The notes: a model not told the origin generated them from the sequence alone. Shown: positions 14,604 to 23,159, counted from the first letter of the stretch. The stretch: DNA of 23,837 nt from Flavobacteriales bacterium UBA1937 (GCA_002337005.1 DDFD01000036.1:1-23837), one strand, 5' to 3'. Program-made: numbers and translations.

Positions 14604-15434
14604 TTATTCAAATTGCATAGAAATAGGAAATCTGAAGTAAGAACGAACGTTTTGCCCGCCTAACTTTGCAGGATTCCATTTGCCTTTAATGCTTTTAATT
14701 ACTTTTTCGGCTTCTTTGTTAAAATCTGCATTTGCACCAGCAGCTTTGATATTAGAAATTGTACCATCTCTTTCTACCACAAAAGTTACCACTGCTTTTA
14801 TTACTTCGCCGCTTTCACTACCAACTACAGATGTATCAAAATTATTTAAAACTTTATTTCTAAAACCATCGATACCACCAGCATAACTAGCTTCAAAATC
14901 TACACTCGCAGGGATTACATTTGGGTCTGGCTTCGGTGTAGTATCTACTGTTGGCGTTGTATTTACTGCTGTACCAGTTTCTATATGCTGATTAGGATTA
15001 GTTACAGACTGCCCTGGTGAAGTAACGGTAGAAATCACTGCGTCATTTTCCTTTGGATTTATGGTAGTTTCTACAGGTGGATTTCTAGTAGGTATAGGAG
15101 GATCTAAGCTTTGAGTTTTCACGGGTACATCTGGTTTTGGTGGAACTACTATTGGTTTCACATTATCTTTAGGCTTATCTATAGGCTCCTCTACATTAAC
15201 TAAAACAATAGGGCCTTGATCAGTAATTATTTTATCCGTGTTTTTTAACTGAGACACTACAAAAGGTACAATTGCTACTGTTGCAAATAAGGCTATCCCT
15301 ACAAATAAAGCTTTTTGAAGTACTGCATTAGCTTCATTTCTTAATGCGTAGGCTCCGTATTCTTTATTTCTATTTTCGAATACGATTTCATTGAGAGCAT
15401 GATGCTCATCGTGAGTAAAGAAATTTTTGTTCAT
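14604..15434 (-). CDS. Energy transducer TonB
   Basis: TonB passes proton-motive energy from ExbB-ExbD to outer-membrane TonB-dependent transporters. The 276-residue protein has a cytoplasmic N-terminus with the Bacteroidota motif EIVFENRNKEYGAYALR (16-32). One membrane helix (42-61) and a long Pro/Thr-rich periplasmic linker (about 75-180) follow. The TonB C-terminal domain (192-276) includes VVTFVVERDGTISNIK and YFRFPISMQFE. No exbB/exbD genes are adjacent. It stands between the purA terminator and the inverted-DnaA-box hairpin, so it is probably transcribed alone. Confidence 0.92.
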   Translation of the reverse strand: MNKNFFTHDEHHALNEIVFENRNKEYGAYALRNEANAVLQKALFVGIALFATVAIVPFVVSQLKNTDKIITDQGPIVLVNVEEPIDKPKDNVKPIVVPPKPDVPVKTQSLDPPIPTRNPPVETTINPKENDAVISTVTSPGQSVTNPNQHIETGTAVNTTPTVDTTPKPDPNVIPASVDFEASYAGGIDGFRNKVLNNFDTSVVGSESGEVIKAVVTFVVERDGTISNIKAAGANADFNKEAEKVIKSIKGKWNPAKLGGQNVRSYFRFPISMQFE

Positions 15435-15704
15435 TGTGGAAAATTTAATGGTTAATATATAAACACAATTATTAGTTTATTACCTTTTTGCAAAAAGTAT
15501 TTAGGCTTATCCAACAATCTTGCCAAAATATTACACACTCTTTAAAATTTTAAAATTATTTAAGAAAATTAATTAAAATCCAACTTTTAACCATTACACA
15601 AATGTCATTTTTAAATAAAATTTTTATCAAAACAACAACAATTTATTCACTTTCAAAAAATTAAAAGTAATAATCACCTTAATTTTCTAACAATTACGAA
15701 ACAT
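15435..15704. other. AT-rich intergenic region upstream of tonB
   Basis: Together with the terminator at 15709-15734 this makes a gene-free stretch of 332 nt. It is very AT-rich and contains a 14-bp palindrome CTTTTTGCAAAAAG (15484-15497). I found no convincing ORF, no exact TAnnTTTG element facing tonB and no structured RNA. Confidence 0.5.
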
Positions 15705-15708
15705 AAAA

Positions 15709-15734
15709 AAATCGCACAAAAAATTGCGCGATTT
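15709..15734 (-). terminator. Rho-independent terminator after purA
   Basis: AAATCGCACAA and TTGCGCGATTT pair with one mismatch around the loop AAAA. On the minus strand the left-arm A-run becomes the T-tail (down to 15705). It lies 32 nt past the purA stop. Confidence 0.85.
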
Positions 15735-15766
15735 GTATAATATTTATTTTAAATATTTAATTTTTC

Positions 15767-17053
15767 TTAAAAAAGTTCTTTTCTGATGATATTCTGACTT
15801 CTCTCTGGCCCTACCGAAACCAAATATACATTAATCCCTAAATATTCCTCAATGAAAGCAATATATTTTTTGGCATTTTCTGGCAATTCATCAAAAGTTC
15901 TTGCTTGGGTTATATCTTCTGTCCAGCCTTCTAAATCTGCATAAATTGGCTCATAATTATACAATTTAGTAGTAGAAGAAGTGAAATAATCTATGATTTT
16001 TCCGTCTTCGGTTTTGTAATGAGTAGCTACTTTTATCGTACCAAGACCTGTAAGAACGTCTAATTTGGTAATCACTAAATTATTGATTCCGTTAATCATA
16101 CAAGCGTGTTTCAAAGAAACTAAATCTAGCCAACCTGTTCTTCTTGGTCTTCCTGTAGTAGCCCCATATTCGTGACCAATTTTTCTGATGGTTTCTCCTA
16201 ATTCATTATCCAATTCTGTAGGGAAAGGACCGTGACCAACTCTGGTGGTGTAAGCCTTAGAAACTCCAATTAAATTTTGCAATGCGGTAGGCGGAACACC
16301 TGCACCTGTACAAACTCCACCTGTAGAAGGCGAAGAAGACGTAACATAAGGATAAGTCCCGAAATCGATATCTAGCATCAGCGCCTGCGCACCTTCGAAA
16401 AGTATATTTTTATTATCTCTAATCGCTTCGTTGAGTTCTAATTCGGTATCTACAATTCTATCTTGTAATCTTTTACCAATTTCTAGAAATTCATTATAAA
16501 TTTCATCAAAACTCATGGCAGGTTTTTCAAAATATTTCTCGAAAAGATTGTTCTTAATTTTAAGATTTTTTTCGATTTTTTCTTTTAAAACTTCAGGATT
16601 TAGAAGATCTATCATTCTGATACCTACTCTGGCAATTTTATCTTCGTAGCAAGGGCCAATTCCTTTTTTGGTTGTACCAATCTGTGTACCTCCTTTTTCT
16701 TCTTCTCTATAGGTATCTAGCATAATGTGATAAGGCATAATCACGTGTGCTCTTCTACTGATAAAAACGTGGTCTGTTTTGTAACCTTTGGCTTCTATTT
16801 GTTCTATTTCTTTAATGAAAGCTTTCGGATTTACTACCACACCATTAGCAATAATACATTTACCTCTACACTGCAAAACTCCAGAAGGAAGCAAGTGAAG
16901 AACAAATTTATCTTCGCCTACATAAACGGTATGACCAGCATTGTCACCACCTTGAAAACGAACTACATAATCTGATTTTGCCGAAAGAACATCGGTTATT
17001 TTTCCTTTGCCTTCATCACCGTACTGAAGACCCACAACAACGTAAGTTGACAT
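15767..17053 (-). CDS. purA: Adenylosuccinate synthetase
   Basis: PurA joins IMP and aspartate using GTP, the first committed step to AMP. The 428-residue length is normal. The P-loop-like GDEGKGK is at 12-18, with catalytic Asp13 and His41 (GGDNAGHT). IMP and GTP-site segments GTTKKGIGPCYEDK and TTGRPRRTGWLD are present. It has a well-formed Bacteroidota promoter (17079-17109) and its own terminator, so it is monocistronic. It is divergent from the amylase gene. Confidence 0.97.
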   Translation of the reverse strand: MSTYVVVGLQYGDEGKGKITDVLSAKSDYVVRFQGGDNAGHTVYVGEDKFVLHLLPSGVLQCRGKCIIANGVVVNPKAFIKEIEQIEAKGYKTDHVFISRRAHVIMPYHIMLDTYREEEKGGTQIGTTKKGIGPCYEDKIARVGIRMIDLLNPEVLKEKIEKNLKIKNNLFEKYFEKPAMSFDEIYNEFLEIGKRLQDRIVDTELELNEAIRDNKNILFEGAQALMLDIDFGTYPYVTSSSPSTGGVCTGAGVPPTALQNLIGVSKAYTTRVGHGPFPTELDNELGETIRKIGHEYGATTGRPRRTGWLDLVSLKHACMINGINNLVITKLDVLTGLGTIKVATHYKTEDGKIIDYFTSSTTKLYNYEPIYADLEGWTEDITQARTFDELPENAKKYIAFIEEYLGINVYLVSVGPERSQNIIRKELF

Positions 17054-17078
17054 ATTTTTTTACTTTTATTAGACTTTA

Positions 17079-17109
17079 CAAAGGTAATTTTTATAAGTTG
17101 TTTCACCAA
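17079..17109 (-). promoter_or_regulatory. purA promoter (Bacteroidota -33/-7)
   Basis: On the minus strand TTG (17109-17107, within TTTGG) is followed after 20 nt by TACCTTTG (17086-17079), an exact TAnnTTTG. The -7 element is 25 nt before the purA ATG. This is the most complete promoter in the window. Confidence 0.7.
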
Positions 17110-17287
17110 ATTAACTTACGGGAAATTAAGCAAATAAAAAATATCATATTTAATTTTTATCTTTATCCTAGTTTTAATTCTTAAATTTATAGACTTTAAA
17201 TTGATTCTATGAAATCGCCATAATTAACAAGTGTAAAAACCAATAAAGATATAGCAATTTCATATAACCCTAAATAAAAATCTACCT

Positions 17288-18919
17288 ATGAAAAAAATAG
17301 TAATGCTCTCTGCTTTTGCCTTTTTGGCAAGTTGCTCCAGCGTTCAAAACACCACTCCATCAGAACCTTTCGCTTGGGAAGGCGCCAATCTATACTTTCT
17401 GGTAACAGATAGATTCAACAATGGAGACGCAAAAAATGATGTCAATTTTAACAGAACTGAAAAAGCTGCCGTTCTGCGTGGTTTCGAAGGAGGAGATTTA
17501 CGGGGCGTTATCCAAAAAATAGACGAAGGCTATTTCAAAAAATTAGGAATTAATGCTATTTGGATGACACCTATCGTAGAACAAATTCACGGCGCTACCG
17601 ACGAAGGAACGGGGAAAACCTATGGTTTCCACGGTTATTGGACTAAAGATTGGACTGCGCTAGACCCTAATTTTGGAACTGAAAAAGATTTAAAAGAATT
17701 GGTAGAAAAAGCTCATAAACAAGGCATCAGAATTGTTTTGGATGCGGTAATTAATCACACAGGTCCTACCACAAATTTAGACGAGACCTATCCCATGACA
17801 TGGGTGAGAACAGAACCACAATGCAAATACAATAATTACGAAAACACCACTGCATGCACCTTGGTTGCCAATTTGCCTGATGTTTTGACTGAAAGCAACG
17901 AAAAAGCAGGATTGCCTACTCTCTTAGAAAAAAAATGGAGAAAAGAAGGCAGATACGAAAAAGAAATGTCTGAACTGAACGAATTTTTTGTAAAAACTGG
18001 TTATCCTAGAGCTCCGAAATATTACATTATGAAATGGCTTTCGGATTATGTAAGAGAATTTGGGATTGATGGATACAGAGTAGATACCGTAAAACATACT
18101 AACGAAGACGTCTGGAAGGATTTCAAGAAAGTTTGCGACCAAGCTTTTGCAGAATTTAAGCTCAATAATCCTGATAAGATTTTAGATAAAAATACACCAT
18201 TTTTTACGGTGGGAGAAGTGTATGGTTATGGCATTTCGGGCAAGCAAATCTATGATTTTGGAGACAAAAAAGTAAATTATTTCCAAAATGGATTTACCTC
18301 TCTCATCAATTTTGATTTTAAAGGAGATGCCAATAAATCTTACGAAGAACTTTTCAGCAATTATGATAAAATTCTACACCAAGATTTGGCAGGAAAAACC
18401 GTCATGAACTATGCAACTTCTCACGATGATGGTTGGCCCTTTGACAAAGAAAGAAAAAGAACTTATGAAACTGCTACGAAATTGCTTTTAACACCTGGAA
18501 TTTCACAAATTTACTATGGAGACGAAACGGGCAGAAAATTAATTGTTGCAGGTGCAGAAGGTGATGCCAATCTGAGAAGTAATATGAATTGGGACGACAT
18601 CAAAAACAATCCCGAAACCAAAAAATTATTAGAACATTGGCAAAAACTAGGTCAATTTAGAAGAAATCATCCTGCTGTAGGAGCTGGTTTTCACAAAATG
18701 ATTTCTAATTCGCCTTATTGGTTTTCTAGAACTTATAAAACAGATAAAGTAGTGATTGGTTTAGATTTACCAGTAGGAACTAAAGTAGTAAATGTGTCTG
18801 GAATTTTTGAAAACGGAACAAAACTAAAAGACGCATATTCTGGTGCTACAATGCCAGTAATAGATGGCAAAGTTTCTTTGACCAACAATTACCAAATTGT
18901 CTTATTAGAGAAAGACTAA
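17288..18919 (+). CDS. GH13 alpha-amylase-family lipoprotein
   Basis: This 543-residue enzyme should cleave alpha-1,4-glucans or maltodextrins. A signal peptide with lipobox LASC (Cys16) predicts a lipid-anchored protein. The GH13 regions are complete: DAVINH (152-157), GYRVDTVKH with nucleophile Asp266, acid/base Glu310 in TVGEVYG, and the transition-state stabiliser Asp380 in ATSHDDGW. A His-containing YGFHGYW (112-118) marks the barrel start. A short C-terminal beta domain (about 465-543) ends the protein. No SusC/SusD, transporter or other glycoside hydrolase is near, so it is not part of a polysaccharide utilisation locus here. It is monocistronic, with a strong terminator downstream; no promoter match was found upstream. 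The exact subfamily is uncertain. Confidence 0.94.
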   Translation: MKKIVMLSAFAFLASCSSVQNTTPSEPFAWEGANLYFLVTDRFNNGDAKNDVNFNRTEKAAVLRGFEGGDLRGVIQKIDEGYFKKLGINAIWMTPIVEQIHGATDEGTGKTYGFHGYWTKDWTALDPNFGTEKDLKELVEKAHKQGIRIVLDAVINHTGPTTNLDETYPMTWVRTEPQCKYNNYENTTACTLVANLPDVLTESNEKAGLPTLLEKKWRKEGRYEKEMSELNEFFVKTGYPRAPKYYIMKWLSDYVREFGIDGYRVDTVKHTNEDVWKDFKKVCDQAFAEFKLNNPDKILDKNTPFFTVGEVYGYGISGKQIYDFGDKKVNYFQNGFTSLINFDFKGDANKSYEELFSNYDKILHQDLAGKTVMNYATSHDDGWPFDKERKRTYETATKLLLTPGISQIYYGDETGRKLIVAGAEGDANLRSNMNWDDIKNNPETKKLLEHWQKLGQFRRNHPAVGAGFHKMISNSPYWFSRTYKTDKVVIGLDLPVGTKVVNVSGIFENGTKLKDAYSGATMPVIDGKVSLTNNYQIVLLEKD

Positions 18920-18940
18920 AAAGATTAAACATAAAACATT

Positions 18941-18968
18941 AATAAAGCGTAGTATTCTGCGCTTTATT
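18941..18968 (+). terminator. Rho-independent terminator after the amylase gene
   Basis: AATAAAGCG and CGCTTTATT form the stem, extended by TAG/CTG (one G-U) to 12 bp with loop TATT. A T-run follows. Confidence 0.88.
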
Positions 18969-19022
18969 TTTTTATCTATAATATAAATTGTATAATTATG
19001 ATGTAAAATTCAACTTTTGGCA

Positions 19023-19030
19023 TATTTTTG
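19023..19030 (+). promoter_or_regulatory. Candidate -7 element for the TlpA-like gene
   Basis: TATTTTTG matches TAnnTTTG exactly, 30 nt before the ATG at 19061. No -33 TTG at usual spacing. It overlaps an upstream TTG codon that could open the frame, which argues for the ATG start. Confidence 0.45.
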
Positions 19031-19060
19031 TATTTGAAAAGTATAGAAAGTATAATATTT

Positions 19061-19576
19061 ATGAAAAGAATTGTCTTATTATTCTCATTATTTATGATGA
19101 GTCAGGCATTTGCACAGAAAGTTCCTTCTGTAATGAAAACTAGTCTTTCTAAAGAAGCTTTAGCACAAAAAATAACTGACACAGATGGTAAAACTACTAC
19201 CATTTCTAAAATTTTAGAAAAACACAAAGGTAAAGTTTTGGTGATAGATTTATGGGCAAGCTGGTGTAGAGATTGCCTTAATGCAATGCCAAAAGCTAAA
19301 GAATTAGAAGAAAAAAATACCAATATTGATTTTGTATTTTTCTCTCTAGACAGAAATTTTGAAGCCTGGAAAAAAGGTATAGAAAAACACAATATGCAAA
19401 CAAAGGAAAACTATTGGTTTAATGAAGGTTGGAAAAATAATTTTAACAATTATATAGACCTCAACTGGATCCCTAGGTATTTAGTAATCAACCAAAAATC
19501 TGAAATTGCTAAATATTATGCGATTACACCAGAAGATTCGGAAATTCAAAAAACGATAGATGAACTATCAAAATAA
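19061..19576 (+). CDS. Periplasmic TlpA/ResA-like thioredoxin
   Basis: This 171-residue secreted thioredoxin-fold protein has a signal peptide (MKRIVLLFSL to about AFAQ, residue 19). The redox motif WASWCRDC holds Cys69 and Cys72. The cis-proline is Pro138 in NWIPRYLV. It probably reduces or isomerises periplasmic disulfides; the partner is unknown. The frame is open from a TTG at 19028, but the ATG at 19061 gives a clean signal peptide and fits the promoter. The gene stands alone and converges on the DUF2461 gene, sharing one terminator. Confidence 0.9.
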   Translation: MKRIVLLFSLFMMSQAFAQKVPSVMKTSLSKEALAQKITDTDGKTTTISKILEKHKGKVLVIDLWASWCRDCLNAMPKAKELEEKNTNIDFVFFSLDRNFEAWKKGIEKHNMQTKENYWFNEGWKNNFNNYIDLNWIPRYLVINQKSEIAKYYAITPEDSEIQKTIDELSK

Positions 19577-19598
19577 TAAAAAATCAATTGGTAAAATA

Positions 19599-19632
19599 AA
19601 AAAATCACAATGAAAATTCATTGTGATTTTTT
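19599..19632. terminator. Bidirectional terminator between convergent genes
   Basis: A 15-bp perfect stem (19599-19613 with 19618-19632) and a 4-nt loop are flanked by A6 and T6, so it can end transcription from both the TlpA-like gene and the DUF2461 gene. It is 22 nt and 15 nt from the two stops. Confidence 0.88.
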
Positions 19633-19647
19633 GTTAAACTGCTCATT

Positions 19648-20295
19648 TTAAATTGCGTTTAAAAAATCTACCAAAGGCTTCATAGCACGGTAAACATTTG
19701 CAATTTCTTTAGGTGCATTTTCACTTAAAAGTTGTTCATCTGAAACGGGATGCGTTACAATAAAATGCTTGAGTTTCAAATATTCAGCCATTTTATCATC
19801 TTTTTCAAAACCTTGAGGCACGTTTTTTAATTTATCTTCTACACTTAGTCCTCGGAAATAATTTCTGAAATCATCTTTTTCTAAAATTGTCTGAAATTCA
19901 TCACCTAGAGCAGAAATTTCTTTTCTTATTGCTTTTAAAACCGAAGGTTCTGGCATATAAATTCCGCCACCAAGAAATGATTTTCCAGGTTCTATATGAA
20001 GATAATAACCAGCTTTTTGGCTTCCTTTTCCCATTCCTAAGCTCGCCCCGAAATTGGTTTTATAAGGAGATTTATCTTTAGAAAATCTAGTATCTCTATA
20101 AATTCTAAAAAGTGATTTTTTAGCATCTACTTTACCTACTTCTTCATCAAAAGTGGTCATTTCTTCTATTAATTTCTCAACAAAAGAAACCACATCTTGT
20201 TGCGCTTCTTGGTATTTGGTTTTATTTTCGTTAAACCATTCTCTATTATTATTTTTTTCGAGATTTTTCAGGAATTGAAGGGTGGATGATTGCAT
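19648..20295 (-). CDS. DUF2461 family protein
   Basis: This 215-residue soluble protein carries the family signatures NNREWFNENKTKYQEA (near residue 20) and LFRIYRDTRFSKDKSPYKTN, followed by GYYLHIEPG. Function is unknown across the family. The frame opens at 20316; the ATG at 20295 (MQSSTLQFLK) matches the usual family start. No membrane segment or signal peptide is seen. Its upstream gap carries repeats shared with the helicase gene's 5' side. Confidence 0.88.
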   Translation of the reverse strand: MQSSTLQFLKNLEKNNNREWFNENKTKYQEAQQDVVSFVEKLIEEMTTFDEEVGKVDAKKSLFRIYRDTRFSKDKSPYKTNFGASLGMGKGSQKAGYYLHIEPGKSFLGGGIYMPEPSVLKAIRKEISALGDEFQTILEKDDFRNYFRGLSVEDKLKNVPQGFEKDDKMAEYLKLKHFIVTHPVSDEQLLSENAPKEIANVYRAMKPLVDFLNAI

Positions 20296-20330
20296 AATAT
20301 AAAATATAATTTTCAAAAATAATAAATTTC

Positions 20331-20422
20331 TTACAAACCTTTCGCTCCTACGGAGCTCAACGTAGTAACATCTAACTTCTCTACAAACTTTTTACTCTTA
20401 CAGAGCAAAATTTTGAGCATTT
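20331..20422. repeat. Two diverged copies of an intergenic hairpin repeat
   Basis: Copy A (from 20331) and copy B (from 20381) both begin YTACAAACYTTT. Each has a small stem with loop TAC: GCTCC-TAC-GGAGC in A (20344-20356) and CTCT-TAC-AGAG, with one extra loop base, in B (20395-20405). Copy B ends with the palindrome CAAAATTTTG. Similar ACAAACCTTTCGCTCC sequences are, from memory, seen between genes in flavobacteria. Confidence 0.55.
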
Positions 20423-20436
20423 ATCAATTTTTTCCA

Positions 20437-20488
20437 TCCATCTTCCAACGTCCATCTTCCAAAATCCATCTTCCAACATCCATCTCTC
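20437..20488. repeat. 14-bp tandem repeat, unit TCCATCTTCCAAMR
   Basis: Three full units (20437-20450, 20451-20464, 20465-20478) and a partial fourth (20479-20488) share TCCATCTTCCAA. They lie between the hairpin repeats and the helicase promoter. Confidence 0.8.
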
Positions 20489-20539
20489 TTTAAAAAATCC
20501 CCAAAAAACCTCCAATATTATTATTAAAAATAAAATCAC

Positions 20540-20547
20540 TATCTTTG
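20540..20547 (+). promoter_or_regulatory. Candidate -7 element for the helicase gene
   Basis: TATCTTTG matches TAnnTTTG exactly, 26 nt before the ATG. The -33 region is AT-rich without a TTG. Confidence 0.5.
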
Positions 20548-20573
20548 CCACTTAATTAATAGACGATCTTTAA

Positions 20574-22265
20574 ATGAATTTATTTACGGAATCCAATTTA
20601 AGTCCTGATTTATTGAAGGCAATTGGCGAACTCGGCTACGAAACGCCGACAGAAATCCAGAAACAGACCATTCCTTTTATCCTTTCGGATACTCGCGATC
20701 TCATCGCACTTGCGGCAACAGGAACAGGCAAAACAGCAGCATTTTCGCTACCTATTCTGGATATGATAGACGATACCAGTCGTAAAATCCAGTTATTAGT
20801 GCTTTGCCCTACTCGTGAACTTTGCCTTCAGATTACCAAAGACATTAAAAACTATACAAAATATCTACCACACCTAAAAACTACCGCAGTTTATGGAGGA
20901 AGTAGTATTACAGAACAAATCCGTTCACTTCGTGAGAAACCTCAGATTATTGTAGGAACTCCAGGGCGTGTAATTGATTTAATTGGTAGAAAAGCTTTAG
21001 ATTTTTCAGAAATCCATTGGCTCGTTTTAGATGAGGCTGATGAGATGCTTTCTATGGGTTTCAAAGATGATTTGGAAACCATTTTAAGTGAAACACCAAA
21101 CGAAAAACAAACGCTTCTTTTCTCTGCTACAATGAGCAAGGAAGTAGAACGTATTACCAAAAATTATTTAACTAATCCACACAGAATTTCTGTAGGTTCT
21201 ATTAACGAAGTTAAGAAAAACATCACTCATGAATATTATGTGGTAGGTTACAGACAAAAGAAAGAAGCACTAAAAAGATTATTGGATGCTAATCCTAATC
21301 AATATTCTATTATCTTTTGTAGAACAAGAATGGAAACTCAGGAAGTTGCAGACTTCTTGATGCAAAATGCTTATGCAGCAGATGCACTTCACGGTGATCT
21401 ATCACAAGCGCAGAGAGATACGGTAATGAAAAAATTCCGTTTAAAAAATATTGACATTCTTGTTGCAACAGACGTAGCAGCTAGAGGTTTAGATGTAGAT
21501 TCTCTTACGCACGTTATTCATTACTCGCTTCCAGATGATCCAGAAGTTTTCGTACACAGAAGTGGTAGAACTGGTAGAGCTGGTAAAGATGGTATTTCGA
21601 TGTCATTAATAAAACCTGAAGAATCTAGAAAACTAAAACAAATCAAAATTTCTACAAAAATTGAGATTATTGAGAAAAAAATACCAACAGGTGAAGAAAT
21701 TATCAAAGCTCAGGTAGAAGGTGTTTTCGAAAAATTATTTACAGAGCACGAAGATTTATTTACTTTTGATGACAGCCTTATCCCAGATTTATCTGCATTC
21801 TCAAAAGAAGAATTGGTTCACCAATTGCTTCAATTGCAATTGAGAGATTTGGCTCTTTTTTACAAAGACAAGAAAGATTTAGCAGACCAAAAATTCTCTA
21901 ATGACAGAGATGACAGAGGTAGCAGAAGAGACCGTGACAGAGATAGAGGAAGAGACAGAGATAGAGGTTCTAGAAGTGAACGCGGTGATAGAGACAGAGG
22001 CGGAAAACCTAAACGTAAAAATGAAAATATGACTCGTTTTTTCTTTAATCTCGGTAAAAGAGACCAACTCAAGAAGATGGACATGCTAGAAATCATCAAC
22101 AAAGCTACTGCGAAGTCTAAAAAACGTGCAGATATTGGCGATATAGAGATACTAGAGAAATTTTCTTTCTTCGAAGTTGAAAAATCTTTTAAAGAAGAAG
22201 TATTAAAAGGTATTGCATCTCAAAAGTACAAAGGAAAAGAAATGAGAGCCGAAGTAGCTAACTAA
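20574..22265 (+). CDS. DEAD-box RNA helicase with RG-rich insert and DbpA-like C-terminal domain
   Basis: This ATP-dependent RNA helicase (563 residues) probably acts in ribosome assembly, RNA decay or cold response. The Q motif is TPTEIQKQ; ATPase motifs are ATGTGKT (48-54), PTREL (79-83), GTPGR and DEAD (153-156), followed by SAT. The second RecA domain has HGDLSQAQRD, ATDVAARGLD and HRSGRTGRAG. An Arg/Asp/Gly-rich tract (444-477) lies between the core and a C-terminal domain (about 485-560; RFFFNLGKRDQ, DIGDIEILEKFSFFEV) that resembles the DbpA RNA-binding domain. The tract is coded by purine-rich repeats (21903-22004), including an exact 14-bp direct repeat. It is monocistronic with a strong terminator. 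CshA/DeaD-like function is likely; the RNA target is not known. Confidence 0.94.
   Translation: MNLFTESNLSPDLLKAIGELGYETPTEIQKQTIPFILSDTRDLIALAATGTGKTAAFSLPILDMIDDTSRKIQLLVLCPTRELCLQITKDIKNYTKYLPHLKTTAVYGGSSITEQIRSLREKPQIIVGTPGRVIDLIGRKALDFSEIHWLVLDEADEMLSMGFKDDLETILSETPNEKQTLLFSATMSKEVERITKNYLTNPHRISVGSINEVKKNITHEYYVVGYRQKKEALKRLLDANPNQYSIIFCRTRMETQEVADFLMQNAYAADALHGDLSQAQRDTVMKKFRLKNIDILVATDVAARGLDVDSLTHVIHYSLPDDPEVFVHRSGRTGRAGKDGISMSLIKPEESRKLKQIKISTKIEIIEKKIPTGEEIIKAQVEGVFEKLFTEHEDLFTFDDSLIPDLSAFSKEELVHQLLQLQLRDLALFYKDKKDLADQKFSNDRDDRGSRRDRDRDRGRDRDRGSRSERGDRDRGGKPKRKNENMTRFFFNLGKRDQLKKMDMLEIINKATAKSKKRADIGDIEILEKFSFFEVEKSFKEEVLKGIASQKYKGKEMRAEVAN
21936..21967 (+). repeat. Exact 14-bp direct repeat within the helicase RG tract
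   Basis: GACAGAGATAGAGG occurs at 21936-21949 and 21954-21967, 18 nt apart and in frame (Asp-Arg-Asp-Arg-Gly twice). Recombination between the copies would remove six codons without a frameshift. Confidence 0.75.
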
Positions 22266-22285
22266 TTTCTAAAAAATAATTATAT

Positions 22286-22311
22286 AAAACAGCGGATTTT
22301 TTCGCTGTTTT
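22286..22311 (+). terminator. Rho-independent terminator after the helicase gene
   Basis: AAAACAGCG and CGCTGTTTT form a perfect 9-bp stem around an 8-nt loop, followed by more T residues. It begins 20 nt after the stop. Confidence 0.88.
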
Positions 22312-22418
22312 TTTTGTTTCTGAATAAAAAACTAAATTAAATAACCTTTCGTAATATGATAAATTTTATCTTTACACAAACTTAACATTATGTTAATATT
22401 CGCATTGAATAGTTTGGA

Positions 22419-22426
22419 TATATTTG
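22419..22426 (+). promoter_or_regulatory. Candidate -7 element for the DUF2490 gene
   Basis: TATATTTG matches TAnnTTTG exactly, 19 nt before the GTG start. No -33 TTG at usual spacing. Confidence 0.45.
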
Positions 22427-22445
22427 CCACCAATTTTAAATAATT

Positions 22446-23159
22446 GTGAAAAAAATATTAATTTTATTTGTATTAATGTGTGGTATTGTTTACTCACAAA
22501 CAAATGAACATTTGTCTAGTTTTAATATGGTATCTTTCACCTATAAACACGACAAAAAATGGATGGCTTACCTAGAATTACAAACTAGGTCTATAGAAGA
22601 ATTTTCTAAACCTGATTACTATGAAGTAAAAGGAGGAATTGGTTATAATATAGACAAAAACAACCAACCATTAATAGGCTTAGGAAGATATGGAACATAC
22701 AAAGATTCTAAATTTTATCAAGAAGAATTACGTATTTGGTTACAGTACATTTTTTCACAAAAAATTAATAAACTAAAAATAGACCACAGACTTAGAGCCG
22801 AAAAAAGATTCTTTTACTATCCTCAAAAAGACATCACAGATAATACCTCTAGATTTCGCTATAGAATGGCACTTACACTGCCTATAAACAAAGATAAAGT
22901 AGAACCTAATACTCTTTTTGCAAATGCTTTTGATGAAATATTTGTAGGTCCTAATGCGCCTACTTTCAAAAGAAATAGAGTTTTTGGAGGTTTGGGATAT
23001 CAGTTCAATGATTATGTAAATGCTAATGCTGGTTATCTCTGGCAGAGAGAATTTTCCACCACAGGAAACAGAAATTTACATTTTTTATATTTTGCCCTCA
23101 ATTTCACTTTTGACAGGCTAAAATTTAATGAAATGCATCACATACCAATCGCAGACTAA
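22446..23159 (+). CDS. DUF2490 family outer-membrane-type protein
   Basis: This 237-residue secreted protein has a signal peptide cleaved near IVYSQ (residue 18). It then has repeated amphipathic strands rich in aromatic residues (WMAYLELQTRS, EELRIWLQYIF, RFRYRMALTLPI, LHFLYFALNFTFD), a pattern of a small beta-barrel. The DUF2490 features HRLRAEKRF and NRVFGGLGYQF are present. Function unknown. The start is GTG at 22446; it is chosen because the signal peptide begins exactly there and the promoter element is 19 nt upstream. The next ATG (codon 11) would cut the signal peptide. Confidence 0.85.
   Translation: MKKILILFVLMCGIVYSQTNEHLSSFNMVSFTYKHDKKWMAYLELQTRSIEEFSKPDYYEVKGGIGYNIDKNNQPLIGLGRYGTYKDSKFYQEELRIWLQYIFSQKINKLKIDHRLRAEKRFFYYPQKDITDNTSRFRYRMALTLPINKDKVEPNTLFANAFDEIFVGPNAPTFKRNRVFGGLGYQFNDYVNANAGYLWQREFSTTGNRNLHFLYFALNFTFDRLKFNEMHHIPIAD

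Noticed and set aside
15484..15497. Palindrome CTTTTTGCAAAAAG as an operator or terminator
   Set aside because: It is short and AT-rich, is not followed by a useful T-run for either neighbouring gene, and has no second copy.
17288..18919. Amylase as part of a starch utilisation (Sus) locus
   Set aside because: No SusC, SusD, regulator or second glycoside hydrolase is adjacent; the gene has its own terminator.
20437..20488. Possible CRISPR array
   Set aside because: The 14-bp units are directly adjacent with no spacers, and no cas gene is present.
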